Shown piece by piece: positions 27,284 through 35,440 of a stretch of 64,000 nt of DNA. Every line of letters begins with the position of its first letter. Position 1 is the stretch's first letter. Below the pieces are notes generated by a model that worked only from the letters and a program-made list of their open reading frames with translations, ran no database searches and had not been told where the DNA came from. The DNA is taken from assembly GCF_009833495.1 (NCBI RefSeq), contig NZ_WUWG01000001.1:1116001-1180000 (forward strand), written 5' to 3'. Position numbers and translations under genes: made by a program. Origin of the DNA: Oceanomicrobium pacificus (GTDB lineage Bacteria > Pseudomonadota > Alphaproteobacteria > Rhodobacterales > Rhodobacteraceae).

Positions 27284-28033
27284 ATGGACCAGATCACCCA
27301 GCTGCTCGCGGATCCGACCGCCTGGGCCGCGCTCATCACCCTTCTGGTGATGGAGATTGTGCTCGGCATCGACAATCTGATCTTCATTTCCATCGTCACC
27401 AACAAGCTGCCCGAACACCAGCGCCCGATGGCGCGGCGCATCGGGATCGGGCTGGCGCTCGTGCTGCGCCTGGGGCTTCTGTCGATGATCGCCTGGATCG
27501 TGCGGCTGACCGATCCGGTGGTCACGCTCCTCGGGCAGGACTTCTCGTGGAAGGACCTGATCATGCTGGGCGGCGGGCTCTTCCTGATCTGGAAGGCCAC
27601 GACCGAAATCCACGAGGCCGTCGATCCGCACGGGCCGGAGCCTGACGCCAAGGCCGCGGTCGTGCGCAGTTTCGGGGCGGCCATCGGGCAGATCATCATG
27701 CTCGACCTGATCTTCTCGCTCGACAGTATCATCACGGCTGTCGGCATGACCCCGCACCTGCCGATCATGGTGGTCGCGGTCGTTGTGGCGGTCATCATCA
27801 TGCTGGTCGCCGCGGGGCCGCTGGCGCGGTTCATCCACGACAATCCCACAGTGGTGATGCTGGCGCTCGGCTTCCTGCTGATGATCGGCATGACGCTGAT
27901 CGCCGAAGGGTTCGGCCTGCATGTGCCCAAGGGCTATATCTACACGGCGATGGCCTTTTCCGCGCTGGTGGAGGCGCTCAACATGCTGGCCCGCCGGCGG
28001 CGTGCGCGGCTGGCCGGACCGTCGGGCGACTGA
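27284..28033 (+). CDS. TerC-family integral membrane protein
   Basis: A 249-aa membrane protein with about seven helices. It carries the two metal-site motifs of the TerC family, GIDNLIF (Asp30) and [12 protein letters not shown] (Asp about 147). Members export Mn2+ or help load metal onto secreted enzymes; others are linked to tellurite resistance. AGGGGA precedes ATG 27284. I looked for a yybP-ykoY manganese riboswitch upstream, common ahead of terC elsewhere, and did not find one. Confidence 0.9.
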   Translation: MDQITQLLADPTAWAALITLLVMEIVLGIDNLIFISIVTNKLPEHQRPMARRIGIGLALVLRLGLLSMIAWIVRLTDPVVTLLGQDFSWKDLIMLGGGLFLIWKATTEIHEAVDPHGPEPDAKAAVVRSFGAAIGQIIMLDLIFSLDSIITAVGMTPHLPIMVVAVVVAVIIMLVAAGPLARFIHDNPTVVMLALGFLLMIGMTLIAEGFGLHVPKGYIYTAMAFSALVEALNMLARRRRARLAGPSGD

Positions 28034-28108
28034 TCCACGCTTGCACTTCCCAACCGCTCGTCTAAACGGGACGGGCGGGCAGGCAATCAACAGGCGACGG
28101 GACAGGGC

Positions 28109-29317
28109 ATGGCGGATCAGACGGGCGGCGGCAGGTCGCGGGCGACGGCGGAAGATCAGGCACAGGCACAATCCGCCCTGCGGATGATCAAGCTCGTCTT
28201 CCTGATCAATTCCATGGGGCTCGCGCTCTGGTTCCCGCGTATCCCCGAGGTCAAGGCGGCGCTCGACCTCGACCTGTTCATCCTGTCGCTCTGCTTTTTC
28301 GCGATGCCCGTGGGCGTGATCCTCGGTTTCTTTCTGGCGCCGCCGATCGTGGCGCGTCTCGGGCTGCGGCGCGCCTGCACCTGGGGCAATGCGGCTTTTC
28401 TTGTCAGCTTTGTCGGCCCCGCGCTCGCCTGGAATGCGCCGACCCTTGCAGGCACGCTCTTCTTTGCCGGCCTGATCGTTGCCACGATCGAGGTGGCGAT
28501 GAATGCCAAGGCGAGCCAGATCGAGACGACGCTGGGCCGGCGCATCATGTCGCGCTGCCACGGCTTCTGGTCGATCGGCTCGATGCTGGGTGCACTGGTG
28601 GCCGGCGGCTGCGCGCATCTGGGGATCGATTTCCGCACCCAGCAGGTGATCGCCGAACCGCTGCTGGCGCTGGCCGCGATCTGGGCCGGTCTGCGGCTCG
28701 ACGCCGATGCCCCGCAGGAGGAAGACCTGTCCCACGGGTTCACCCTGCCGACCCGCGCGCTGGCGGCGCTCTGCATGTTGCCGCTCGGGGCGCTCCTGAT
28801 CGAGGGCGCGATGATGGAATGGTCCGCGATCCTGACCCGCGAGACGCTGCTTGCAAGCCCGCTCATGACCTCGATCTGCTTTGCCACTTTCGCCATGGCG
28901 ATGGCCATCGGCCGGCTGAGCGGGGACTGGATCACCGACATGTTCGGCCCGCTGCGCGTGCTGGTCGCATCGGCGCTTTTCGCGGCCGTGGGCATTCTGG
29001 CCTTCGGCCTGTCGAACGGGATTCCGATGGCGCTGGCCGCATCGGTGCTGGTGGGCTTCGGCATCTCCAACATCTATCCGATCACCATGTCGCTCGCCGC
29101 CGTGATGCCGGGCCAGCGGGCGGAAAAGAACGTGGCCGCCGTGGCCTTCTGCGCCTTCTCGGTCTTCCTGTTCGGCCCGCCTTTCATCGGCACGACCGCC
29201 CATCTGATCGGGCTACCCTTCGCGCTCGCCCTTCTGACCCCATTCGGGCTGATCCCGCTCGCGCTGGTCATGAGCGGCAAGGTCCAGCCGCACCCCACAC
29301 CTGCGCAGGAGGCCTGA
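28109..29317 (+). CDS. MFS transporter
   Basis: A 402-aa major facilitator with about 12 helices. After a hydrophilic Gln/Ala-rich N-terminus of about 25 residues it shows FLINSMGLALWFPRIPEVKAAL, resembling the fucose-permease/YbjJ-like subgroup that recognises 'PEIK' type loops, and the loop 2-3 motif ARLGLRRAC. The substrate is unknown. Its TGA is immediately followed by the ATG of the HAD gene, so the pair is likely co-transcribed. Confidence 0.85.
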   Translation: MADQTGGGRSRATAEDQAQAQSALRMIKLVFLINSMGLALWFPRIPEVKAALDLDLFILSLCFFAMPVGVILGFFLAPPIVARLGLRRACTWGNAAFLVSFVGPALAWNAPTLAGTLFFAGLIVATIEVAMNAKASQIETTLGRRIMSRCHGFWSIGSMLGALVAGGCAHLGIDFRTQQVIAEPLLALAAIWAGLRLDADAPQEEDLSHGFTLPTRALAALCMLPLGALLIEGAMMEWSAILTRETLLASPLMTSICFATFAMAMAIGRLSGDWITDMFGPLRVLVASALFAAVGILAFGLSNGIPMALAASVLVGFGISNIYPITMSLAAVMPGQRAEKNVAAVAFCAFSVFLFGPPFIGTTAHLIGLPFALALLTPFGLIPLALVMSGKVQPHPTPAQEA

Positions 29318-29950
29318 ATGGCACGCACCCCCGAAGCCGTCATTTTCGACATCGGCAATGTGCTCATCACCTGGAACCCCGAACGGCTCTACGATGCGCT
29401 CCTGCCCGACCGGGATGCGCGCAAGGCGCTGTTCGCGGCCGTCGATCTGCACGGGATGAACGACCGGATCGACCGCGGTGCCCCGTTCCGCGACACGATC
29501 TACGCGACCGCGGAGGCGCATCCCGAATATCGCGACCTGATCCGGCTCTGGCACGACCGCTGGATCGAGATGGCAAGCCCGACCATCGATCTGAGCTGGC
29601 ATCTGCTCCGTAGCCTGCGTGCCCGTGGAACACCGGTCTTTGCCCTGTCCAATTTCGGGGTGGAGAGCTTCGCCTATGCGGAAACCGTCTATCCCGAACT
29701 GGGCGAGTTCGACCGGCGCTACATTTCGGGCCACATGAAGGTCATCAAGCCCGAGACGCGCATCTACGAGATGGTTGAGGAAGATAGCGGCCTGTCGGGC
29801 GACGCGCTCTTTTTCATCGACGACCGGGCCGACAATATTGAAGCCGCCGCTTCGCGCGGCTGGCAAACCCACCATTTCAAGGGTCCAGAGGCACTGGCCG
29901 ACGACATGGTCGCGCGCGGGCTTCTGCCCGCAAGTGCCGCCCGGCCCTGA
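29318..29950 (+). CDS. HAD-superfamily phosphatase, YihX-like
   Basis: A 210-aa HAD subfamily IA hydrolase. Motif I FDIGNVLITW (nucleophile Asp with IGN in place of the usual second Asp, as in E. coli YihX, a glucose-1-phosphate phosphatase). Motif II LSNFG, motif III K in HMKVIKPE, motif IV FFIDDRADN. Resemblance to YihX through the whole length is good, but the substrate should be taken as a small phosphorylated sugar or metabolite at best. Confidence 0.85.
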   Translation: MARTPEAVIFDIGNVLITWNPERLYDALLPDRDARKALFAAVDLHGMNDRIDRGAPFRDTIYATAEAHPEYRDLIRLWHDRWIEMASPTIDLSWHLLRSLRARGTPVFALSNFGVESFAYAETVYPELGEFDRRYISGHMKVIKPETRIYEMVEEDSGLSGDALFFIDDRADNIEAAASRGWQTHHFKGPEALADDMVARGLLPASAARP

Positions 29951-29973
29951 CCGACGCGCGATCCGTTCACCCC

Positions 29974-30002
29974 TTGTCAAGCAGGGGACAGCAGACTAAG
30001 AG
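29974..30002 (+). promoter_or_regulatory. Possible promoter for the riboswitch-yhhQ transcript
   Basis: TTGTCA and TAAGAG separated by 17 bases. The position, about 30 bases before the riboswitch aptamer, is right for an independent transcript, but the -10 match is only moderate. Confidence 0.3.
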
Positions 30003-30033
30003 GCACGCTTGTTCCGGCCGGACGGGCCGGACC

Positions 30034-30064
30034 GAAGTCTCCGCTACCTTCTAAAAAACGGATC
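30034..30064 (+). promoter_or_regulatory. preQ1-I riboswitch controlling yhhQ translation
   Basis: Compact H-type pseudoknot of the preQ1 class I kind. P1 is GAAG (30034-30037) with CTTC (30048-30051). The loop contains TCCG (30040-30043), then the conserved CTAC (30044-30047). After P1 comes TAAAAAA (30052-30058), and then CGGA (30059-30062), which pairs with the loop TCCG. The GGA of this last segment is also the only Shine-Dalgarno candidate, 8 bases from the GTG at 30071. Ligand binding should therefore hide the ribosome-binding site (translational OFF switch). A 7-bp hairpin (30013-30031) lies just upstream. The downstream gene is a queuosine-precursor transporter, the expected target. 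Confidence 0.85.
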
Positions 30065-30070
30065 TACATC

Positions 30071-30703
30071 GTGACTCGTGGACTTATCATTGGCGTGATC
30101 GCCATGGCGGCTGTTGTCGTCGCCTCCAACATTCTGGTGCAATTCCTGTTCGGCAACTGGCTGACCTGGGGCGCCTTCACCTATCCGATTGCCTTCCTGA
30201 TCACAGACCTGACCAACCGGATCTACGGCCCGCAGCTGGCGCGGCGCGTGGTTGCGGCGGGTTTTGTCGTCGGCGTGATCTGCTCGCTGATCGGCACCCA
30301 GATCGTGGGCGAATTCGGCCCGCTGGTGACGCTGCGCATCGCGCTGGCGTCGGGCACAGCCTTCCTTGTGGCGCAGCTGACGGACGTGTTCATCTTCGAC
30401 CGTCTGCGGTCGCGCCGCTGGTGGCAGGCGCCGCTCAGCTCTTCGCTGATCGGCTCGGCGCTCGACACGGCGCTCTTCTTCACCATCGCCTTCTCGGCGC
30501 AACTGGCGTTCCTGGAGCCGGCCAATGACGTGAGCTGGGCCAACGAGGCGCTGCCGCTTCTGGGCAGCGGTCCGGTCGTGCCGCTCTGGGTCAGCCTCGG
30601 GGTTGCCGATTTCATGGTCAAGCTGGCGCTTGCGCTGATCGCGCTCATCCCGTTCCGCATCCTTGTGGAATATTTCCGCCGGGCGCCGCAAAAAGCGCTT
30701 TGA
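30071..30703 (+). CDS. yhhQ: Queuosine precursor transporter (YhhQ/COG1738 family)
   Basis: A 210-aa integral membrane protein of six to seven helices importing preQ0/preQ1-type deazapurines for tRNA queuosine synthesis. The family signature FTYPIAFLITDLTNRIYGPQLARRV is present (split by the second helix), as is the LASGTAFLVAQLTDVFIFDRLR segment. It starts at GTG 30071 directly behind a preQ1-I riboswitch, which independently supports the substrate assignment. Confidence 0.92.
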   Translation: MTRGLIIGVIAMAAVVVASNILVQFLFGNWLTWGAFTYPIAFLITDLTNRIYGPQLARRVVAAGFVVGVICSLIGTQIVGEFGPLVTLRIALASGTAFLVAQLTDVFIFDRLRSRRWWQAPLSSSLIGSALDTALFFTIAFSAQLAFLEPANDVSWANEALPLLGSGPVVPLWVSLGVADFMVKLALALIALIPFRILVEYFRRAPQKAL

Positions 30704-30762
30704 GTTTTCCACAGGCCGTGGCACGATTCTGAGTATCGGAAACAACGAGAAAGGAGGTGCCA

Positions 30763-30819
30763 ATGTCTTTTGAGATGGTGGAGCAGGTTGTCGGGTTTTT
30801 CGGTAAGGACGTGACCTAA
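30763..30819 (+). CDS. 18-codon small ORF in a structured RNA region
   Basis: An ATG preceded by a near-perfect Shine-Dalgarno AAGGAGG (30751-30757, 5 bases away) opens an 18-residue ORF (MSFEMVEQVVGFFGKDVT), amphipathic with a hydrophobic centre. The stop is followed immediately by a 5-bp hairpin AGGGG/CCCCT and CTTACTCT, then by longer GC-rich stems up to the terminator of the convergent cupin gene. ACCTCC at 30875-30880 is exactly complementary to GGAGGT of the ribosome-binding site, so the region may self-regulate. There is no downstream gene on this strand for 700 bases, so it is a candidate small protein or dual-function small RNA, not a leader peptide. Confidence 0.5.
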   Translation: MSFEMVEQVVGFFGKDVT

Positions 30820-30889
30820 GGGGGCAGCCCCTCTTACTCTCCGGACTGGCCGAGGGAATTTCCCGCCCGGCCGGACCTCCATGCTCAAC

Positions 30890-30926
30890 AAAAAGGGCGG
30901 ATCGCGCGGGATCGTGCGGTCCGCCC
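30890..30926 (-). terminator. Intrinsic terminator of the cupin gene
   Basis: On the minus strand GGGCGGA and TCCGCCC close a longer imperfect stem that is followed by TTTTTG, 35 bases after the cupin stop codon. Confidence 0.75.
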
Positions 30927-30960
30927 ACTTCGTTTCGATGGCTGCTTTCGGCGTTGTGCC

Positions 30961-31458
30961 TCACTCTTCCCCGTCGAAATAGTCGAGGCTGTTTTCCACC
31001 CGCCCGATATAGGCGATCCGCGCGCCGAGCAGGCCGGTATCCTCCGGCACCATGGAGGCCACGGCAAATTTGCCGCTATCGGGATATTCGACAACCTCGG
31101 GGTCGAGCCGGGTTGAAACACAGAGATAGACAAGATCGGCATCGGATGTGTTGACCATCTGGTGCGCCCCGCTCCCGTCGCTGGCTGGTGCGGACACGAT
31201 GTCGCCCGCGCGCACCGGATGCTCCCGATCCCCCAGCCGGTAGGTGCCCGCGCCTTCGAGCACGATCATCATTTCCTCGTTTGCGTGGTGGGCATGGCGG
31301 GGAAAGGCCGCCTTGCCCGGTGACACGCGGTGCAGCATGCAGCCCAGTTTCTGCGCGCCGATGAGCGGACCGATCCGGCCGAGTGTGGCCGCGAAACGGT
31401 CGCCGTGACTCGTGTCACGGGTCGGCACGTCATCAAGGTTGATCACAGGACTAGCCAT
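30961..31458 (-). CDS. Cupin-domain protein
   Basis: A 165-aa single-domain cupin. Motif 1 includes PRHAHHANEEMMIVLEGAG with metal ligands HxHxxxxE, and motif 2 GAHQMVNTSD supplies the last His. Start 31458 has AAGGAG 7 bases upstream; an in-frame GTG at 31476 overlaps that ribosome-binding site and is unlikely. Such proteins range from isomerases to sensory binding proteins, so no reaction is assigned. Confidence 0.8.
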   Translation of the reverse strand: MASPVINLDDVPTRDTSHGDRFAATLGRIGPLIGAQKLGCMLHRVSPGKAAFPRHAHHANEEMMIVLEGAGTYRLGDREHPVRAGDIVSAPASDGSGAHQMVNTSDADLVYLCVSTRLDPEVVEYPDSGKFAVASMVPEDTGLLGARIAYIGRVENSLDYFDGEE

Positions 31459-31524
31459 CAGCGGCTCCTTTCGCACAAACGCTCGCGGCTCGACAGGCCG
31501 GCGCGCGGGTGGCAGAAGTCTAGC

Positions 31525-31947
31525 ATGTTGGAGATCGACGACAGAACGCGTATCGAGGATTGGGAACTAACCGAACAGTTTGTTCGGTCCTCCGGTCCGG
31601 GCGGGCAGAATGTGAACAAGGTTTCGACCGCGGTCGAATTGCGGTTCGAAGCGGCCCGATCGCCGAACCTGAGCGATGCGGTGAAGGCGCGGCTGAAGCG
31701 GCTGGCCGGACGACGCTGGACGCGGGACGGCGCGCTCATCATCACATCCGACACGCACCGGTCACAGGCGATGAACCGCGAGGAAGCGCGGAACCGGCTG
31801 GCGGACCTGATCCGCAGCGCACTCAAGGCACCGAAAAAACGGATACGGACGCGCCCCACACTCGCCTCGAAGCGGCGCAGGCTCGAAGCCAAGGCGCAGC
31901 GCGGCGAGAAGAAGGCGCTGCGCGGTCGGGTCGACCCCGACGGCTAG
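31525..31947 (+). CDS. arfB: Alternative ribosome-rescue factor ArfB (peptidyl-tRNA hydrolase)
   Basis: Rescues stalled non-stop ribosomes by hydrolysing peptidyl-tRNA. The 140-aa protein has the catalytic GGQ at residues 26-28 in SSGPGGQNVNKV and the long basic C-terminal tail (KKRIRTRPTLASKRRRLEAK) that enters the empty mRNA channel. Starts at ATG 31525 at the family-typical position. Within codons 16-22 lies a perfect dyad ACCGAAC-AGTTT-GTTCGGT (31570-31588), which may be an mRNA hairpin just after the start. Confidence 0.92.
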   Translation: MLEIDDRTRIEDWELTEQFVRSSGPGGQNVNKVSTAVELRFEAARSPNLSDAVKARLKRLAGRRWTRDGALIITSDTHRSQAMNREEARNRLADLIRSALKAPKKRIRTRPTLASKRRRLEAKAQRGEKKALRGRVDPDG

Positions 31948-31950
31948 GCG

Positions 31951-32202
31951 TCAGTGGCCGTGGATGAACTCGAACCGCGCGCGGTTCGGGCAGAAATCCG
32001 GCGTTTTCGCGCCGGCAGGCGCCACCGCCAGCCACGCGTCGCACTGATCGACATTGTCGCAGTCGCGGCAGGCGCGCAGCGCGTCGCGCATCTGGATATC
32101 GGAAATCAACTCGTCAGGCTGCGCATCCGTCGGCGAGACGGTGAGCGCGAGCATGGTCGACATACGGTCGAGGCTTTCGGCGGCGCGGCGGAAATTGAGC
32201 AT
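31951..32202 (-). CDS. DUF6455-family protein
   Basis: An 83-aa cysteine-containing protein (CRDCDNVDQCDAWL and later FCPN) typical of a small Rhodobacterales family of unknown function. The four cysteines could bind a metal or iron-sulfur centre. Start ATG 32202 has GAGGAG 9 bases upstream; the open frame extends 10 residues further but without a ribosome-binding site. Ends three bases after the convergent arfB. Confidence 0.75.
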   Translation of the reverse strand: MLNFRRAAESLDRMSTMLALTVSPTDAQPDELISDIQMRDALRACRDCDNVDQCDAWLAVAPAGAKTPDFCPNRARFEFIHGH

Positions 32203-32271
32203 CTGTTCGGTCTCCTCTCTGGTCCCCAGCATGCGCGTCCGCAGCGGTGCCGTCTTTGACCGGGATCAAGC

Positions 32272-33396
32272 TCAGCCCGCCGGGACCGAGAAAAGCACGA
32301 TGAACAGGAGGACAAGCCCGAGCGCCACGATGGCCGCCTGTCGCCAGACCGGACCGCCGAGCCGCAGCGCCACCAGACATTCACACAGGTAGAAAAGCGC
32401 GAACGCCCGCGAGGCGAGCGCGAGGATCTGGTAGGTGTCGGCCAGCCAGTTGAGCGCGATGGCGGCCGCGCCGATGCCAAGATAGATCATCGCCGGTGTC
32501 AGGCGCTGGCGGCTGACCTCACGCAGGTTGCCCAGCGCCGCGATCGTATCCGCGACCGCGGCGGAGAACTGGCTGAAGACGGCCGCAATGACAAGCGGCA
32601 CGACAAGGAGCGGCGCGGCGATCTTCACCAGCGCGATGAGGCCGGTATCGGGCAGGGGCAGCGCCACGGTGCCGGTCACCGGAATGGCGGCCGCCACCAG
32701 CGCCACATAGATGAGGGTGGACAGGATCTGCGCGTTCCGGCAGGCGCGGATACGTGTGCCGGCCGCATACTGGTTGCCCATATAGCGGGTCGTCTCGAAC
32801 CCCTGCACAACAATCAGAGCGCCGCCGAGCACGGTTGCGAGCTGCCACCAGCCGGGCTGGGTTTCGGGGCGGGCGGCGGCCTCGCTTGCCTGTGCATCAT
32901 GCAGTGCGAAGGCGAGGATCAGCGCCGCGACGATCGCCAGTGTCGCGGCCAGCGCGAAACTTTCCAGCATCTCCAGCCGCGCCAGCCCGCGCAGCACGCC
33001 CACACCGACGATGAAGAGGAGCACCGCCGTCGTCAGGATTTTCTCGGCCGTGTCGCTATGCTGGCCGATCCCGCTCAGCGCATAGCCCGACAGGATCTGC
33101 AGGTAGAGCGCGACCGAGATCACATAGGCCACGACAATGGCGATGTCGGCCAGCCTGTCGAGCCGCAGGAGCAGATGGTCCGACCCGTCGGCAAGTGCGG
33201 GTTCCGCGCGGGCGATATTGCCGCGCACCACCCAGCCGACTGCGTAGGCCACCGCGCAAATGGCCGCCATGGCGACGGGCGCTGCCGGCCCGACCGTGTT
33301 TGCGAGGATCGGCAGGATCACCAGAAACCCGCTGCCGAAGATCGAGGCGAGCGGCGTCACCATCGCCCGTATGTCTGTCGCTCGATTGCCTGCCAT
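32272..33396 (-). CDS. APC-superfamily-like membrane transporter
   Basis: A 374-aa protein with about eleven hydrophobic helices and the LeuT-fold style unwound-helix motif in the first segment (SIFGSGFLVILPILANTVG). Helix 6 region QGFETTRYMGNQY resembles amino-acid/polyamine/cation permeases. Substrate unknown. Start set at Met 33396 (MAGNRATDIRAM); the ribosome-binding site is weak, so a slightly later start is possible. It diverges from adhC. Confidence 0.7.
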   Translation of the reverse strand: MAGNRATDIRAMVTPLASIFGSGFLVILPILANTVGPAAPVAMAAICAVAYAVGWVVRGNIARAEPALADGSDHLLLRLDRLADIAIVVAYVISVALYLQILSGYALSGIGQHSDTAEKILTTAVLLFIVGVGVLRGLARLEMLESFALAATLAIVAALILAFALHDAQASEAAARPETQPGWWQLATVLGGALIVVQGFETTRYMGNQYAAGTRIRACRNAQILSTLIYVALVAAAIPVTGTVALPLPDTGLIALVKIAAPLLVVPLVIAAVFSQFSAAVADTIAALGNLREVSRQRLTPAMIYLGIGAAAIALNWLADTYQILALASRAFALFYLCECLVALRLGGPVWRQAAIVALGLVLLFIVLFSVPAG

Positions 33397-33503
33397 GATC
33401 GGTCCGTTCCGTGGTGCGGCCGCGTCTGCGTGCCCGGCCTCTTCCGCCAATCTGGCGGGAAGGGCCCCGCCGGTCAATTCTGCCGTCAGCGCGGGCGCTG
33501 CGC

Positions 33504-33532
33504 TTGACCGGCGCGCCGCGCGCCGCGTAAGC
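33504..33532 (+). promoter_or_regulatory. Putative adhC promoter with a palindromic spacer
   Basis: TTGACC and GTAAGC lie 17 bases apart. Between them is a perfect dyad GGCGCGC-C-GCGCGCC (33510-33524), positioned like an operator inside the promoter. Confidence 0.4.
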
Positions 33533-33578
33533 CTGAAGGCGAAACGACAGGATATGGGACAGGGCGAAGGGGACGATC

Positions 33579-34691
33579 ATGAAGACACGCGCCGCGCTGG
33601 CTGTGAAAGCCGGAGAGAAGCTGGAAGTGACGGACGTGAACCTCGAAGGCCCGAAGGCCGGCGAGGTTCTGGTCGAGATCAAGGCGACCGGCATTTGCCA
33701 CACGGACGAATTCACCCTGTCCGGTGCCGATCCGGAAGGGATTTTCCCTGCTATCCTCGGCCATGAGGGCGCGGGCGTGGTGGCCGAGGTCGGTCCGGGC
33801 GTCACCTCGCTCAAACCGGGCGACCATGTGATCCCGCTCTACACGCCCGAATGCCGGGAATGCGACTATTGCCTCAACCCCAAGACCAACCTGTGCCAGG
33901 CGATCCGCTCGACGCAGGGGCAGGGGCTGATGCCGGACGGGACGTCGCGTTTCACCACGCTCGATGGCGACCCGATCTTCCATTATATGGGCACCTCGAC
34001 TTTCTCGAACTTCACCGTTCTGCCGGAAATCGCGCTGGCCAAGGTGCGGCCCGACGCGCCCTTCGACAAGATCTGCTATATCGGCTGCGGGGTCACGACC
34101 GGCATCGGTGCGGTCATGAACACCGCCAAGGTGGAAATTGGCTCGCGCTGCGTGGTCTTCGGGCTGGGCGGCATCGGGCTCAACGTCATTCAGGGGCTGC
34201 GGCTTGCCGGTGCCGACCAGATTGTCGGCGTGGACCTCAATCCCGACAAGAAGGCGATGGGCGAGCGGTTCGGCATGACCGATTTCGTCAACCCCGCCGA
34301 GGTGGAGGGCGATCTGGTGCCCTATCTGGTCGATCTGACCAAGGGAGGGGCGGATTACAGTTTCGACGCGACCGGCAATGTGGACGTCATGCGCGCGGCG
34401 CTCGAATGCGCCCACAAGGGCTGGGGCGAGAGCATCATCATCGGGGTCGCGCCCGCGGGCGCGGAAATCTCCACCCGCCCGTTCCAGCTTGTCACCGGCC
34501 GGGTCTGGCGCGGCACGGCCTTCGGCGGCGCGCGCGGGCGCACCGATGTGCCGAAGATCGTCGACTGGTACATGGAAGGGAAGATCGAGATCGACCCGAT
34601 GATCACCCACACGATGGGGCTCGACCAGATCAATGACGGGTTCGACCTGATGCACAAGGGCGAGAGCATCCGCTCGGTCGTGCTCTACTGA
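33579..34691 (+). CDS. adhC: S-(hydroxymethyl)glutathione dehydrogenase / class III alcohol dehydrogenase
   Basis: Oxidises S-hydroxymethylglutathione (from formaldehyde) to S-formylglutathione with NAD+, and reduces GSNO. The 370-aa zinc enzyme has catalytic zinc ligands in GICHTDEF and GHEGAG, the structural four-Cys cluster [15 protein letters not shown], the GSH-FDH type STFSNFTVL, and Rossmann [12 protein letters not shown]. The stop overlaps the next start (TGATG). No S-formylglutathione hydrolase gene is adjacent. Confidence 0.95.
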   Translation: MKTRAALAVKAGEKLEVTDVNLEGPKAGEVLVEIKATGICHTDEFTLSGADPEGIFPAILGHEGAGVVAEVGPGVTSLKPGDHVIPLYTPECRECDYCLNPKTNLCQAIRSTQGQGLMPDGTSRFTTLDGDPIFHYMGTSTFSNFTVLPEIALAKVRPDAPFDKICYIGCGVTTGIGAVMNTAKVEIGSRCVVFGLGGIGLNVIQGLRLAGADQIVGVDLNPDKKAMGERFGMTDFVNPAEVEGDLVPYLVDLTKGGADYSFDATGNVDVMRAALECAHKGWGESIIIGVAPAGAEISTRPFQLVTGRVWRGTAFGGARGRTDVPKIVDWYMEGKIEIDPMITHTMGLDQINDGFDLMHKGESIRSVVLY

Positions 34692-35440
34692 TGGCGGATC
34701 CGACCCCGCCGCTGCTCGCGGTCCTGATCGATGCGGACAACACATCGGCCAGATGGTCGGACGCGATCTTTGCCGAGATTGCCAAGATCGGCGAGGCGAG
34801 CGTCCGGCGCATCTATGGCGATTTTTCCACCGGCCGGCTGAAAAGCTGGGAAAAGGTGATGGCCAAGCACGCGATCGTGCCGTTCCAGCAGTTTGCCAAC
34901 ACGGTGGGCAAGAACAGTTCCGACATCGCGCTGGTCATCGACGGGATGGACCTTCTGCACACCGGCCGGTTCGACGGGTTCATCCTTGTCTCGTCGGACA
35001 GCGATTTCACCCGGCTTGCCAGCCGGATTCGCGAGCAGGGGCTCGATGTTTACGGGATCGGCGAGAAGAAGACGCCGGAAAGCTTCCGCATGGCCTGCAA
35101 GCGGTTCCTCTACGTCGAAAACCTGCTCGACGAGGACGGACCTGAGAGCGGCGACGGCAAGGAGAAGGCCGGCACCAAGGAGCCGCCGACCAAGGTGCTG
35201 CCGCTGGTGCGCCGCGCGATCAGCGGGATGGATGTGGATGACGAGTGGATCACGCTCGGCCGGCTCGGCACGTCGCTCAATGCGCTGCAGAGCGATTTCG
35301 ACCCGCGCAACTACGGCTCCTCGAAGCTGAGCGACCTGCTGGAGCGCACCGGCGAGATCGAGGTGGACCGCAAGACGCGTCCCGCGCGGATGCGGTTCAA
35401 GCCGAAGGGCGGACGCGGCCGGGCCAAGTCCGGCGAATGA
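34691..35440 (+). CDS. NYN-domain (LabA-like) ribonuclease-type protein with C-terminal LOTUS/OST-HTH domain
   Basis: A 249-aa protein. NYN (PIN-like) domain at residues 8-140 with the acidic set DADN, SSDIALVIDGMDLL and VSSDSDFTRLA, the predicted metal-dependent RNase site. Then a charged linker (145-165) and an OST-HTH/LOTUS RNA-binding domain (170-240, with LGRLGTSLNALQSDFDPRNYGSSKLSDLL, split by its loop). This pairing is known in bacteria but its RNA targets are not. It is translationally coupled to adhC upstream and to the AEC transporter downstream. Confidence 0.88.
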   Translation: MADPTPPLLAVLIDADNTSARWSDAIFAEIAKIGEASVRRIYGDFSTGRLKSWEKVMAKHAIVPFQQFANTVGKNSSDIALVIDGMDLLHTGRFDGFILVSSDSDFTRLASRIREQGLDVYGIGEKKTPESFRMACKRFLYVENLLDEDGPESGDGKEKAGTKEPPTKVLPLVRRAISGMDVDDEWITLGRLGTSLNALQSDFDPRNYGSSKLSDLLERTGEIEVDRKTRPARMRFKPKGGRGRAKSGE

